Positions 45,801-55,040 of a stretch of DNA of 64,000 nt are shown in pieces. Positions within the stretch are counted from its first letter, which is position 1. Every line of letters starts with the position of its first letter. A program made the position numbers and the translations under genes. Location: assembly GCA_004376055.2 (NCBI GenBank), contig CP049016.1, forward strand, positions 682,001 to 746,000, in the 5' to 3' direction. This DNA comes from Nitrospirales bacterium LBB_01. GTDB lineage: Bacteria > Nitrospirota > Thermodesulfovibrionia > Thermodesulfovibrionales > Magnetobacteriaceae. Below the pieces are notes generated by a model. It searched no databases. It saw only the letters and a program-made list of their open reading frames with translations, and was not told the DNA's origin.

Positions 45801-46113
45801 TACAGAGTAATTTCCAAAAAGTAATATAATTGTAAGAAAATGGACTGGATTCCCGCTCGTAGGCGGGAATGACAAGGGAAACGGCGGGAATGACAAGGGA
45901 AACGGCGGGAATGACAAGGGAAACGGCGGGAATGACAAGGGAAACGGCGGGAATGACAAATGGGGATGGCGGGAATGACCTCCCCTAAGGGGATTCCCCT
46001 ATGACACACTCTCTCTGTCATTCCTTTTTTTTCTGTTATTCCTATCCCTTTTTGTCATTCCTGCGAAGGCAGGAATCCAGTCGTTTATTTATATCTTTGG
46101 ACACAACTCAGTA
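45801..46113. mobile_element. 313-bp MITE-like element with 21-bp tandem repeats
   Basis: Left end TACAGAGTAATTTCC, right end (reverse complement) TACTGAGTTGTGTCC. Flanks TTA (45798-45800) and TTA (46114-46116). The core has one REP arm, then about four exact and one imperfect copies of the 21-base unit GCGGGAATGACAAGGGAAAC (plus G) from 45863, a CCCCTAAGGGG palindrome, and a closing TGTCATTCCTGCGAAGGCAG (then GAATCCAG) arm. The right-hand TTA is the stop codon of the neighbouring gene. Confidence 0.75.
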
Positions 46114-46593
46114 TTAAAGCTTCGCCTCCGCCTCGGTTTTAGCCTCATAGAGCGATGCTGCCACCTCTGAGACCCGCTCTGCCCATCGAATGTCTTGTTT
46201 ATTAAGTTCCAGCTCTATGAAAAAATCCCTCACATCGGGATGTACTATCTTGTATGGGTTTTCAGGGGTTTCAATGTCCACCTCAATGTGGCGCAACTGA
46301 TGCCGAATGATTCTAACCTTATCGTCTTTATCAACAGCGTTTATTGTTACCTTGTCAAGGTACAGGATGAAATCATAGCCCTCGCCTCCTCCGGTCTCGT
46401 CTTTGGTCAGAAATCTGAGAAGGTCGCTGCATTTCTGAAGTCTGCTAATTACTATTTTACCTCGGCTCGTTCTCTTTTTAACGTCAAAAAGCACCTTTAT
46501 CCGTGCATTTATAAGCTCTGGCATAAACTCTGCCACAATCTCTCCTACCAGTGTGCGCACATCCACCTGTGCCTCTTCATATCTGTTTCCCAT
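46114..46593 (-). CDS. Putative metallopeptidase-like protein with altered zinc motif
   Basis: A 159-residue protein resembling the putative phage/bacterial metallopeptidase family: about residues 85-105 carry IRHQLRHIEVD followed by HPDVRDFFIELELN. In active zincins the motif is HExxH; here the codons read H-Q-L-R-H, with Gln replacing the catalytic Glu. The C-terminus (EAKTEAEAKL) is cut at the stop codon that also forms the 3-bp repeat of the adjacent element. It may be a pseudo-enzyme or binding protein. Its start is 19 bases from the end of a glycosyltransferase gene. Confidence 0.55.
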   Translation of the reverse strand: MGNRYEEAQVDVRTLVGEIVAEFMPELINARIKVLFDVKKRTSRGKIVISRLQKCSDLLRFLTKDETGGGEGYDFILYLDKVTINAVDKDDKVRIIRHQLRHIEVDIETPENPYKIVHPDVRDFFIELELNKQDIRWAERVSEVAASLYEAKTEAEAKL

Positions 46594-46612
46594 ATTTCAA
46601 CTCCTCCGTTAA

Positions 46613-47779
46613 TTATTTTTCATCCATAAGTCTTTGATAACCGTCTTCACAGTCTCTTGCTATACGCTGCCAACTGAAACGCTCCTCCACGGTTTTACGT
46701 CCACTCATTCCTATGCTCTCTCTTAATGCCGTGTCTTTAATCAGAGTTCTGATAATCCCTGAAATACTGCCGGCTTTGTCAGCCTCATCAATAAACAGGC
46801 CATTTTCATTATCTTTGATATACTCCGGCACTCCACCCTTTTTTCGCACAATAACCGGAAGTCCTGTTGCCATAGCCTCTATTACGACAAACCCAAAAGG
46901 CTCCTCGAAGTTTGAAGGAAGCACCAGCACATCTCCCAAAAGATGGAAATGGTGCATCTTTTGTGGTGGAAACATACCTGTAAAAACTACCTTGCCGTCC
47001 AATACCTCCGCTCTTCTCATCATTTCAACACCGTACCTTACCCTGTCACTGCATAAATCCCCTTCTTGAAGCTCTCCGATTATAAAAAACTTCACGTTTT
47101 TCTTATCGCGTAAAAGACCGGCCGTCTCTATTATGTGTTCAACACCCTTTTCAGGCGATACCCGCCCAATAAATAAAACAACGAAATCATCATTTTTTAT
47201 ATTAAACCGTCTCCGAACTTCTTCTCTTTCACCCGGAACATCCTTAAAATACCTAAACTTATCCAAATCCACGCCGTTATAAATACATGTACGACTACCT
47301 GCGTTTATTAAAGAGCCATCAAAATAGTTCAACAGATAGCGGCTGCAAGTCCATAGTGCATCAGTGCTCAGAGCAGCGTCAACAGGGTGCTCGTTTTGGA
47401 GATGCAGCACAGTTTTAATTTTAGTTCCATACAGGGATTTCAGAAGCGGTAAAAACAACTTTACAGAGTTATGCAGATGAACGATTTGAGGATTAACTTC
47501 ACGGATTATTTTTAAAACACGTTTAGCGTATGAAAATGGATCAAGCCGTGTCAGTTTTTGAAACAAATGCTTGTATAATCCTCCAAATCGCACTCTGTGA
47601 TGATATATGCCATCACGGTACTCATAATCCGGGTAATAAGGCGCAGATATGGAAATTATGTGCGGCTCAAACGATAAGAGCCTTTTAGAAACTTCACACA
47701 TCCACATCTCAACGGCTGCTCCCTTAAGCGGAGGCACTGCATAAAATGGACGTGCTACCATGACTACCCGCTTAATCAC
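46613..47779 (-). CDS. Glycosyltransferase family 4
   Basis: About 388 residues, retaining GT-B fold. FIGRVSPEKGVEHIIE and the donor-binding EEPFGFVVIEAMATGLPVI (E-x7-E) are diagnostic. The open frame extends back to 48010, but GTG at 47779 has a textbook site (AGAAGGAGG, 9-base spacing) and begins just before the stop of the preceding gene. Part of a three-gene minus-strand LPS/polysaccharide cluster with the next two entries. Sugar and acceptor not known. Confidence 0.88.
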   Translation of the reverse strand: MIKRVVMVARPFYAVPPLKGAAVEMWMCEVSKRLLSFEPHIISISAPYYPDYEYRDGIYHHRVRFGGLYKHLFQKLTRLDPFSYAKRVLKIIREVNPQIVHLHNSVKLFLPLLKSLYGTKIKTVLHLQNEHPVDAALSTDALWTCSRYLLNYFDGSLINAGSRTCIYNGVDLDKFRYFKDVPGEREEVRRRFNIKNDDFVVLFIGRVSPEKGVEHIIETAGLLRDKKNVKFFIIGELQEGDLCSDRVRYGVEMMRRAEVLDGKVVFTGMFPPQKMHHFHLLGDVLVLPSNFEEPFGFVVIEAMATGLPVIVRKKGGVPEYIKDNENGLFIDEADKAGSISGIIRTLIKDTALRESIGMSGRKTVEERFSWQRIARDCEDGYQRLMDEK

Positions 47780-48878
47780 CGAGTTGTGCCTCCTTCTGAA
47801 ATTTATCTGTGACGGTATCCCAGCTAAACTTATCCAAACATCGCTGTCTGCCGTTTTTTCCTGCTGACGCAGCAAAAGCACCGTCAGAGAGCAGTGCATC
47901 AACGGCACTAAAGATTGCCTGCTCATCTCGTGGGAGAATAAGCACTCCGGCATCTTCTGAGAGCACCTCTGGAATGCCGCCAATATTTGTTGCCACAACC
48001 GGCACGCCACTTGACATCGCCTCAGCTATTACAATGCCAAAGGTTTCATCGGAAACGCTCGGACATAACGCCACTGTGGCAAGATTATAGTACCGCGGCA
48101 AATCCTTGTTGGCTATTTTACCCAAAAACACGACACTGTCGTCAACCTTTAGTTCTATAGCCTGTTTCTCAAGAGATTTTCTAAACTCTCCGTCTCCAAT
48201 TATCAAGTATTTAACCCTGTGTTTGCTTAAAATTTCCGGCAACGCCGCTATAGCGTATTGTACCCCTTTCCATCCAACCAGTCTGCAAACTGTGATAAGA
48301 ATCTTCTCACCATGCGGACAATACTGCTTTACTAAATCCTCATCAGGCTCTGAGGGTTTAAATAAACTCGTATCTATCCCATTATAAATGACAACGGGAC
48401 GTACCCCTGTTTCCTGTTCCAAAGAGTCGGCATTAAACCTGCTGCAAGAAAAAAACTTATCAACCCGTCTTACAAGGCTGCTAAATCCCGGATAAAACTC
48501 CGTTCCCTGACTATGAAAAAACACCCTTGCACCAGTTTTCTTGCGAATATATCGCGCAATTGGCAGATCAAAAGACTTATGTATGTAGATTACATCGTAA
48601 GAATGTTTTATAAGCGGCCCAACGGCAAAGAAAGCAAACGAGAGGCGCTCTATGAATTTTCTGAGACGTGAGCCAACAAACGGTATTTTCTCCCTGCTGA
48701 GATATGGATAGGTAAACACCGTGACGCCATTCATTTTCGGAATGTTATCGTTTGACTTACCGCCATAGATGGCAACCTCATGTCCTCGTTTTGCAAGCCC
48801 TCGTGCTATGCCCCATGTGTAAGTTTCCACGCCTCCGGCCTTAGTAGTGGTTGTAAGATTATATATCGCTATTTTCAC
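47772..48878 (-). CDS. Glycosyltransferase family 4
   Basis: A 368-residue GT-B protein. The N-terminal KAGGVETYTWGIARGLAKRG is the acceptor-side glycine loop; VCRLVGWKGVQYAIAAL and SDETFGIVIAEAMSSGVPVV (E-x7-E) form the nucleotide-sugar site. It overlaps the GT9 gene before it by 20 bases and the next GT4 by 8, so the three are translated as one unit. Likely LPS core or exopolysaccharide assembly. Confidence 0.9.
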   Translation of the reverse strand: MKIAIYNLTTTTKAGGVETYTWGIARGLAKRGHEVAIYGGKSNDNIPKMNGVTVFTYPYLSREKIPFVGSRLRKFIERLSFAFFAVGPLIKHSYDVIYIHKSFDLPIARYIRKKTGARVFFHSQGTEFYPGFSSLVRRVDKFFSCSRFNADSLEQETGVRPVVIYNGIDTSLFKPSEPDEDLVKQYCPHGEKILITVCRLVGWKGVQYAIAALPEILSKHRVKYLIIGDGEFRKSLEKQAIELKVDDSVVFLGKIANKDLPRYYNLATVALCPSVSDETFGIVIAEAMSSGVPVVATNIGGIPEVLSEDAGVLILPRDEQAIFSAVDALLSDGAFAASAGKNGRQRCLDKFSWDTVTDKFQKEAQLGD

Positions 48879-49992
48879 TAAGAAACTCCTTCACGGCCGA
48901 GAAAACCTCATCCACGCTGATTAGCTCCATACAGTGGGGGTCTTTACATTTTTTTGTCACACACGGATCACACGGCTGCTCTTTGAAGATTACCTTATGA
49001 AGATGAAAATCATACGCTCTGCCAACACCCCAGTAGTACGATGGACAAAACAGGGACACGGTTTTAGTGCCTGTGGCTATTGCCACGTGCATTGTGCCGG
49101 TGTCATTAGTTACAAGGACAAAAAGCTCCTTAATAAGCGCTCCGAGGGATTTTAACGGAAACTCTCCACAAAGCGGCACAGCACTTTGACCAATATCTGC
49201 GGCAATTTTAGTACACAGTGTCTTTTCAGCTTTAGAGCCTGTAATTATTATTCTTACATTTGGGTTAAGTTCAACGAGTTTCTTACCAAGTGCCGTGAAA
49301 TTACTCTGCGGCCACATCTTGTAGTTTAAAGCGGCTCCCGGTTGAAACCCAATTAAAATATATCTGCTTTCAAGTCCCAAAATTTGCAACATACGCTTTA
49401 CAGTGTCTGAGTCCTCCTCACTAACCGGTAGCACCATCCTTAAATCATCCTCTTTACAATCGGCAAATGAGGCGGTTTTCAGGCGTACCGATGTGGCGTG
49501 ATGCTGCCACGGGCTGTCAGAAAAACCGTTAGTGTGATTACTCAATAAAAAACCGTACTGAGACGGAATTGGAATTTTAAAGATAAATCCAGCTCCGGAA
49601 AGATATGCCAAAGGTGTTGCCTGAGGCTCATTGCCATGCAGTATCAGCGCCGTGTCAGGGTTTAGTTTTCGGAGCCGCAATACAGTAACTAAAAATTTTT
49701 TATACCCACCGTAATATGGTATAAACTCGTCAATGTGGGGGTTAGTGATAAAAAGCTCAAGATAATTTGTGTGAATAAGAGCAGAAATTTTAGCATCAGG
49801 GTAGCGTCTTCTTACGGCGGCTATTGCAGGGGTGGAAAGCAGCGTGTCACCCAGAGCAGTAGAGGAGATAATTAAAATCCTTTTGACAAGCGTTGGATTA
49901 AAATACTCAATCGCAGTTAATCTGCTGTCAAAAAATCTTTTTATCAACCTCATTGTAATATAGACGATGCCGTCAACAGGATTTAGCTTCAT
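48859..49992 (-). CDS. Glycosyltransferase family 9 (heptosyltransferase-like)
   Basis: A 377-residue GT9 protein: RILIISSTALGDTLLSTPAI near the N-terminus, GFQPGAALNYKMWPQSNFTA and NDTGTMHVAIATGTKTVSLF in the donor-binding half, and the Cys-rich CDPCVTKKCKDPHC tail. Same family as the gene at 3543 but a different subgroup. Predicted to transfer heptose or a related sugar to LPS core. First gene of the three-gene cluster. Confidence 0.88.
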   Translation of the reverse strand: MKLNPVDGIVYITMRLIKRFFDSRLTAIEYFNPTLVKRILIISSTALGDTLLSTPAIAAVRRRYPDAKISALIHTNYLELFITNPHIDEFIPYYGGYKKFLVTVLRLRKLNPDTALILHGNEPQATPLAYLSGAGFIFKIPIPSQYGFLLSNHTNGFSDSPWQHHATSVRLKTASFADCKEDDLRMVLPVSEEDSDTVKRMLQILGLESRYILIGFQPGAALNYKMWPQSNFTALGKKLVELNPNVRIIITGSKAEKTLCTKIAADIGQSAVPLCGEFPLKSLGALIKELFVLVTNDTGTMHVAIATGTKTVSLFCPSYYWGVGRAYDFHLHKVIFKEQPCDPCVTKKCKDPHCMELISVDEVFSAVKEFLSENSDI

Positions 49993-50080
49993 GATACAGC
50001 GGTTAGTATATCACGTCTGTATTATTAAAAAAAGTGGGAATCTCACCTCAAAAAATTAATATAGATTATAAAGAAAGTAT

Positions 50081-53000
50081 TTAAACAAAGGACATGAATA
50101 ACTCAATCAATTCGGAAATGATGGCGTCTTTTTTAAAATCAGTGGGAGAAAATTCAAATCCGCTCTTAAGGAATTTTATATTTTTTACTCTCCCGAGCTT
50201 TTGTAAATTTTCAACATTTAAAGCAGCATCCTCTGAGGCTGTTACAACTATTTTTTGACCAACACGCTTAACTAATTCTATCTTAAGCGCCCTACAAAGC
50301 TGCTTTACTCTGACAACTCCTAAAAGGTTTTCAACAACATCCGGAATAGCTCCAAACCTGTCTCTCATCTCATCCTTAAGGGCAATCAGTGCATCCTCAT
50401 CTTTTACGGCGGCTACTCTGCGGTAAAAATTAAGCCTAAGCCCGACATCCTCAATATAGTCCTCCGGTATCAATGCCTGAATGCGTAAATCCACAGTCGG
50501 TTCAAACTCACGCTCTATGAAAGTCCCCCGCTGCTTTGCGACCTCCTCTTCAAGCAGTTCCATGTAAGTGTCAAACCCCAGTGCGTAAATGTGACCGGAT
50601 TGCTGAGGTCCTAACAGGTTGCCAGCCCCGCGGATTTCCATATCCCGCATGGCAAGCCTAAGCCCCGCTCCAAGGTAACTCAACTCCTGAATTGCCATCA
50701 TACGCTTTTTGGCATCCCCTGTCATTGCATCCTCGCTGGGTGTGATAAGGTAGGCATACGCTCTCACGTTAGAGCGCCCCACACGCCCTCTTAACTGGTA
50801 GAGGTCGGCTAAACCCATCATATCAGCGCGATTTACAATTATCGTGTTAGCCGATGGCACATCTATCCCTGAGCCAATTATTGAGGTTGAAACCAACACG
50901 TCTATCTCATGCTTCATAAACTTAAGCATCTTGTCCTCAAGCTCACGTTCGTGCATCTGCCCATGTGCCACAGCCACAGCACTATCAGGAAACAGCGATT
51001 TAACCATCGCAGCATACTTATCAATGTCGCTTATCCGGTTATGAACAAAAAACACCTGCCCGTGTCTGTGAAGCTCCCTGCCTATGGCCTCTTTAATAAT
51101 GTTTTTATCAAAGCTTATCACAAACGTTCGCACGGCCTGTCTTTCCTCGGGAGGAGTTTCAATTGTGCTCATTGTCCATATACCGGAAAGTGACATCTGA
51201 AGGGTTCTTGGTATAGGTGTGGCGCTTAACGTCAGGCAATGAACGCCTCTTTTTAGCTCCTTGATTTTTTCCTTTTGAGCGACGCCAAAGCGGTGCTCCT
51301 CATCTATAATTAAAAGCGCAAGGTTTGGGACGTCTACTTTTTTGGACAGAAGCGCCTGAGTACCGATTAGAATATCCACCTCGCCCTTTGACGCTCTAAG
51401 GAGTGCACCCTCTATTTCTACCTTAGTCTTAAACCTGCTTACATAGTCAACGCTTACCGGAAACGGAGAAAATCTCTCCTTAAAGGTCATATAGTGCTGC
51501 TCACAGAGAATTGTCGTTGGAACCAGAACCATCACCTGTTTGCTGTCAAAGACGGCTTTAAAGGCGGCGCGCATAGCGACCTCTGTCTTACCATATCCAA
51601 CATCACCACAAAGCAGTCTGTCCATAGGTTTATCGGATTCCATGCTGCGTTTGATTTCCTCCGTTGCACTGAGTTGATCTTGCGTCGGCTCATAAGGGAA
51701 AAATGTGTCAAACTCCTGATGCATGTGAGAGTCCACACTTACGGCAAACGCCGGAGTGATTTCACGCTGCGCATAGTGGGCAATCAGTTTTTGAGCAAGC
51801 TCTTCTATGTTTTTTCGGACTTTTCGTTTTACGGCAGCCCACGTTTTACCGCCAAGTTTATCAAGCCGTGGAGTCACGCCCTCAGAAGCCCGGTACTTTT
51901 TGACCTGCTCTATACCATAGACGGGCACGTAAAGCCTTGCGCCGTCAGCATACTGAATTGCAAGCATATCGTAGTTGAAGTCTTCGGCACTCTCTCGTCT
52001 AAGTTCCTCAAACAGCCCTATTCCATGCTCATTGTGAACTATGTAGTCGCCTGGTTTTAAATCATCTGCTGTTCTTAATATTTCACCCTTTGTCGAGCCT
52101 CTGTATTTTTTGGGTCTTTTCACCTCGCCAAACAGCTCAAGCTCAGTCAGCACCAAAAGCCCATCCAGATAAAACCCTCCGTTAAGCGCTCCAGTTACTA
52201 CAAATACATTTCCCTCATAGTCTGAAAAAGCTTTCTGCTCAGCTACAAGCGGGATATCCATTGTAGCTTCGGCAAACAGCTCACGTAAGCGCTCAGACTG
52301 TGCAACAGTTTTAGAGACCATCATTACTTGTGTGCTGTTTGCGATTGCCTGAATAGTAGCAGGAAGCTCAGATATACTTTTTCGTTCCTCAAAGAGCACT
52401 CCAAGACCGTTAAGCGATAGCGCTCCGGCATCTATACCCTCCGTATCAACCGCAATGCTTGAAAGAATCGTATAAGGAGGGGCATTTTTAATGTCAGTAA
52501 TAAACTCCGTTCCTTTTGCTTTAGCGTCATTTATAAAAAACAACCGCTTTGTGTCAAACGTCTCAAACAGATAACAAGTACCTCCGCCCTGAGTAAGCGG
52601 CAGGATGGTTTCACTGTCCAGTTTTTCTATCGTCTTTTGGGTATCAGCATCAAAGGCTCTGACAGAGTCTATCTCATCTCCAAAGAACTCCACTCTTACC
52701 GGATTCTTTCTGCCCGGAGGAAAAATGTCAAATATATAGTTTCTTATGCTAAACTCGCCCTCATCAACAACCATCGCAGCCCTCTTGTAACCCATCGCAC
52801 TGAGGGTTTCATTAAGGTACTCCCGTGGGAACTCCTCCCCGGCTCTAAGCACTATTGACTGTGTGGTGATTACGTTTCTATCGGCAACCTGTACTGTAAA
52901 AGAAGCCAGAGTGAGGATAAATGATGAGTCATGCTGTGCATTAAGCAGTATTTCAATCTGCTTGCCGCTAGTTGCCGCATCAAGAGATTCAGGAAAGTAT

Positions 53001-53215
53001 ATGGCAGATGGCTTTCCCATAAGCTTTGAGAAATAGCTGTAACCTTCAAATAGAGAAACCGCCTCTTCCTCAGAATCGGTAACTGCCATAAATGGCTCAT
53101 CTGTAAGGGCAAGCAGTAAAGGAAGCAGAGAGCCTTTAAGATTATAAACCCTTTGTGGCAACGGTTTTGTGAGACAGTGGGCAAGTCTTTTTTCAATTAG
53201 GTCTTTTACTGACAA
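50081..53215 (-). CDS. mfd: Transcription-repair coupling factor Mfd
   Basis: Removes RNA polymerase stalled at DNA damage and recruits UvrA. It is 1044 residues long, somewhat short for Mfd (usually about 1150). UvrB-like N-terminal domains, RNA-polymerase-interacting region (GDYIVHNEHGIGLFEEL), helicase motor with Walker A GDVGYGKTEVA, DEEHRFG, SATPIPRTLQMSLSG and GSGIDVPSANTIIVNRAD, then the C-terminal D7 domain. Start is TTG at 53215; no ATG is available before a well-conserved region. Confidence 0.95.
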   Translation of the reverse strand: MSVKDLIEKRLAHCLTKPLPQRVYNLKGSLLPLLLALTDEPFMAVTDSEEEAVSLFEGYSYFSKLMGKPSAIYFPESLDAATSGKQIEILLNAQHDSSFILTLASFTVQVADRNVITTQSIVLRAGEEFPREYLNETLSAMGYKRAAMVVDEGEFSIRNYIFDIFPPGRKNPVRVEFFGDEIDSVRAFDADTQKTIEKLDSETILPLTQGGGTCYLFETFDTKRLFFINDAKAKGTEFITDIKNAPPYTILSSIAVDTEGIDAGALSLNGLGVLFEERKSISELPATIQAIANSTQVMMVSKTVAQSERLRELFAEATMDIPLVAEQKAFSDYEGNVFVVTGALNGGFYLDGLLVLTELELFGEVKRPKKYRGSTKGEILRTADDLKPGDYIVHNEHGIGLFEELRRESAEDFNYDMLAIQYADGARLYVPVYGIEQVKKYRASEGVTPRLDKLGGKTWAAVKRKVRKNIEELAQKLIAHYAQREITPAFAVSVDSHMHQEFDTFFPYEPTQDQLSATEEIKRSMESDKPMDRLLCGDVGYGKTEVAMRAAFKAVFDSKQVMVLVPTTILCEQHYMTFKERFSPFPVSVDYVSRFKTKVEIEGALLRASKGEVDILIGTQALLSKKVDVPNLALLIIDEEHRFGVAQKEKIKELKRGVHCLTLSATPIPRTLQMSLSGIWTMSTIETPPEERQAVRTFVISFDKNIIKEAIGRELHRHGQVFFVHNRISDIDKYAAMVKSLFPDSAVAVAHGQMHERELEDKMLKFMKHEIDVLVSTSIIGSGIDVPSANTIIVNRADMMGLADLYQLRGRVGRSNVRAYAYLITPSEDAMTGDAKKRMMAIQELSYLGAGLRLAMRDMEIRGAGNLLGPQQSGHIYALGFDTYMELLEEEVAKQRGTFIEREFEPTVDLRIQALIPEDYIEDVGLRLNFYRRVAAVKDEDALIALKDEMRDRFGAIPDVVENLLGVVRVKQLCRALKIELVKRVGQKIVVTASEDAALNVENLQKLGRVKNIKFLKSGFEFSPTDFKKDAIISELIELFMSFV

Positions 53216-53229
53216 TGTGGTATTAGCCT

Positions 53230-53706
53230 CTAAGAGTGCAGCCCTTTTATTTTATTTATAATTTCCGTAGTGGATCTCCCGTCAACAAAAGGCAGACTAT
53301 GAACCTCCGACACAATATCAGAGCCGACAATGTCTTCTTTTTCCCAATCCCCCCCCTTAACCAGCACATCGGGGCGAAGCTCACTAATGGTCTCATAGGG
53401 GGTATCCTCATTAAAAATCATCACATAGTCAACCGCACTTAGAGAGGCAAGCACCTCGGCGCGTTCATGTTCGGAGACTATCGGCCTTCCCGGCTTTAAC
53501 CTGCGTACAGAGTCATCGGAATTTACGGCTACTATAAGAATATCCCCAAGTGCTTTAGCCATGCTCAAGTACCGAGTGTGCCCAACATGAACAATATCAA
53601 AGCAGCCGTTTGTAAACACTATTTTCTTTCCATCCGCTTTGAGTGTGTTGACACGTAGGCTTAACTCAGAAAGCCCCAACACCTTATCTTTACACTCCGG
53701 TGCCAT
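53230..53706 (-). CDS. rfaE2: D-glycero-beta-D-manno-heptose 1-phosphate adenylyltransferase
   Basis: Makes ADP-heptose from heptose 1-phosphate and ATP. It is a 158-residue cytidylyltransferase-fold protein: [16 protein letters not shown] (HxGH), [26 protein letters not shown] and [11 protein letters not shown]. It corresponds to the C-terminal half of HldE; the kinase half (rfaE1) is not in the window. ATG at 53706 has AAGGAG at good spacing; the frame opens slightly earlier. Works with gmhA and the GT9 proteins. Confidence 0.94.
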   Translation of the reverse strand: MAPECKDKVLGLSELSLRVNTLKADGKKIVFTNGCFDIVHVGHTRYLSMAKALGDILIVAVNSDDSVRRLKPGRPIVSEHERAEVLASLSAVDYVMIFNEDTPYETISELRPDVLVKGGDWEKEDIVGSDIVSEVHSLPFVDGRSTTEIINKIKGLHS

Positions 53707-53760
53707 TAAACTCCTTGATATTAGCACATTTAACCTAAAATATGGTACAATCGTTCTGTT

Positions 53761-54153
53761 TTGACAGAACAGGATAAACTTATAGAAAGATCGCGGCAGG
53801 TGATGGACAGAAATTTTCTGTCGTGGGTTAAAACCGGAATATCCATTATTGTCTTTGGTATAATCAGCGAGAAATTTGTCATTTTTGTAGAGGGTCTTGA
53901 TGCGTTTTTTTCCTTAACTCAGAAAAAAAGTCTATCTTTTGCCAGAATACTTATAACCTCATCGGTAACAGGCAGCATTATGCTTGTGGTTGGAACCGCC
54001 ATAATCTTTTTAGCCGGCATACGGTATAAGAATGTCAATAAAATGATAAAACAAGGACAATACACGATTCCCAACTATTTGACGTGTTTCACCGCTATGG
54101 CAGTTCTTATTATAAGCACTGTATTAATTTATAATCTATATAAATCATTATAA
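53761..54153 (+). CDS. DUF202 (YidH-like) membrane protein 1
   Basis: About 130 residues. The family motif is [19 protein letters not shown], followed by two more membrane segments. It lies 8 bases before a second DUF202 gene. Start is TTG 53761 with no ribosome site (a TACAAT -10-like element lies 18 bases before); ATG 53803 would cut into the motif. DUF202 proteins are of unknown function. It is a divergent paralogue: the usual N-E-R-T-F-L-(S/A)-W is D-R-N-F-L-S-W here. Confidence 0.75.
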   Translation: MTEQDKLIERSRQVMDRNFLSWVKTGISIIVFGIISEKFVIFVEGLDAFFSLTQKKSLSFARILITSSVTGSIMLVVGTAIIFLAGIRYKNVNKMIKQGQYTIPNYLTCFTAMAVLIISTVLIYNLYKSL

Positions 54154-54160
54154 GGGGACT

Positions 54161-54568
54161 ATGGCAAACGACAAATCAGAAAATAACGAATTTAGCCACA
54201 TTCTACAACATCTTTCAAACGAGAGAACGTTTTTATCGTGGATACGAACGAGTCTGTCCATTATGGCATTTGGTTTTGTGATAGAAAAATTTGGACTGTT
54301 TTTACTGAAGTCAATAGATATTATGAATATAACCGGACTTAAGGCAGGGGCAGTGGAGGAGATAGAAAGGTATTCTACTTCAGTCGGTAAGTTATTGATA
54401 GCGGCAGGGGTGGTGTTAAGCTTATTTTGTTTTATCCGGTACAAAAAAATCGAAAAGCAGATTTGTGCTGAGAGATTTATTCTTTCGCCTATACTTGATT
54501 TAGTGTTATCCCTGTGTGTTATAGCAATAGGAATTCTGTTTTTGATGCACATGGGGCATACGTTTTAG
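54161..54568 (+). CDS. DUF202 (YidH-like) membrane protein 2
   Basis: A 135-residue protein with the family signature HLSNERTFLSWIRTSLSIMA and three membrane segments; the last is LDLVLSLCVIAIGILFLMH. Ribosome site AAGGGGA before ATG. Tandem partner of the preceding gene, so the two may form a hetero-oligomer. Function unknown. Confidence 0.82.
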   Translation: MANDKSENNEFSHILQHLSNERTFLSWIRTSLSIMAFGFVIEKFGLFLLKSIDIMNITGLKAGAVEEIERYSTSVGKLLIAAGVVLSLFCFIRYKKIEKQICAERFILSPILDLVLSLCVIAIGILFLMHMGHTF

Positions 54569-54649
54569 TAATTCATGTAAGGAATGGCTTGACAACAATT
54601 GCTGATACGTTGCAAATAATAGTTTTTTGGCTGTGGCGCTCTAAACTAT

Positions 54650-54928
54650 TTAGGAGTTCTTAGAGTCAGCATACTCCCGCACTAACCGGATTCCCTCCCA
54701 TGCCGGAAGCTTACCCTCTAATCGTAATATCGTTAGTTTGTTCCAATAGTATAATTGTAAAATCACAGTTTTTGTGTTTTCTATTCTACGTATTTCATCT
54801 GTGGTGTCTGATTTCCCTGTAAATATTCCTTTGCGGTGTTCTAATCCTTAATACACATATTCATAAATCAAGGCGGATAAATTTCTCCTTGTAATAATTT
54901 CCTCTCTATTGTCTTTTGCATTTAGCAT
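54650..54928 (-). pseudogene. Short gene with one in-frame stop (unknown family)
   Basis: ATG at 54928 to TAA at 54650, 92 codons with a TAA at codon 27 (54848-54850). Either side reads as good protein: REEIITRRNLSALIYEYVY, then GLEHRKGIFTGKSDTTDEIR and ILQLYYWNKLTILRLEGKLP (then AWEGIRLVRE). Both parts share the same frame, so a single substitution to TAA explains it. Family not recognised. It occupies the gap between the DUF202 pair and the aminotransferase; otherwise the 54569-55040 stretch has no gene. Confidence 0.55.
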
Positions 54929-55040
54929 CAAACGCTATAACTAAAAAGGCAAGGTCAATTTTATTTAGTAAACAGGTCTATCATTTTGCTGACGTCAACA
55001 AAATGATCGGCGACTTTCTGCCCTGCATTGGCGCATTAAT

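Noticed and set aside
44330-45967. Possible CRISPR-like array from regularly repeated 20-21-bp units
   Set aside because: The units are directly adjacent with no unique spacers, and no cas genes are present.
45782-46021. Minus-strand ORF with repeated CHSRRFP peptide
   Set aside because: Read-through of the 21-bp tandem repeat; it has no ribosome site and no independent coding signal.
51494-52060. 188-codon ORF antisense to mfd
   Set aside because: Shadow of a long, clearly recognised gene; no start signals or family features.
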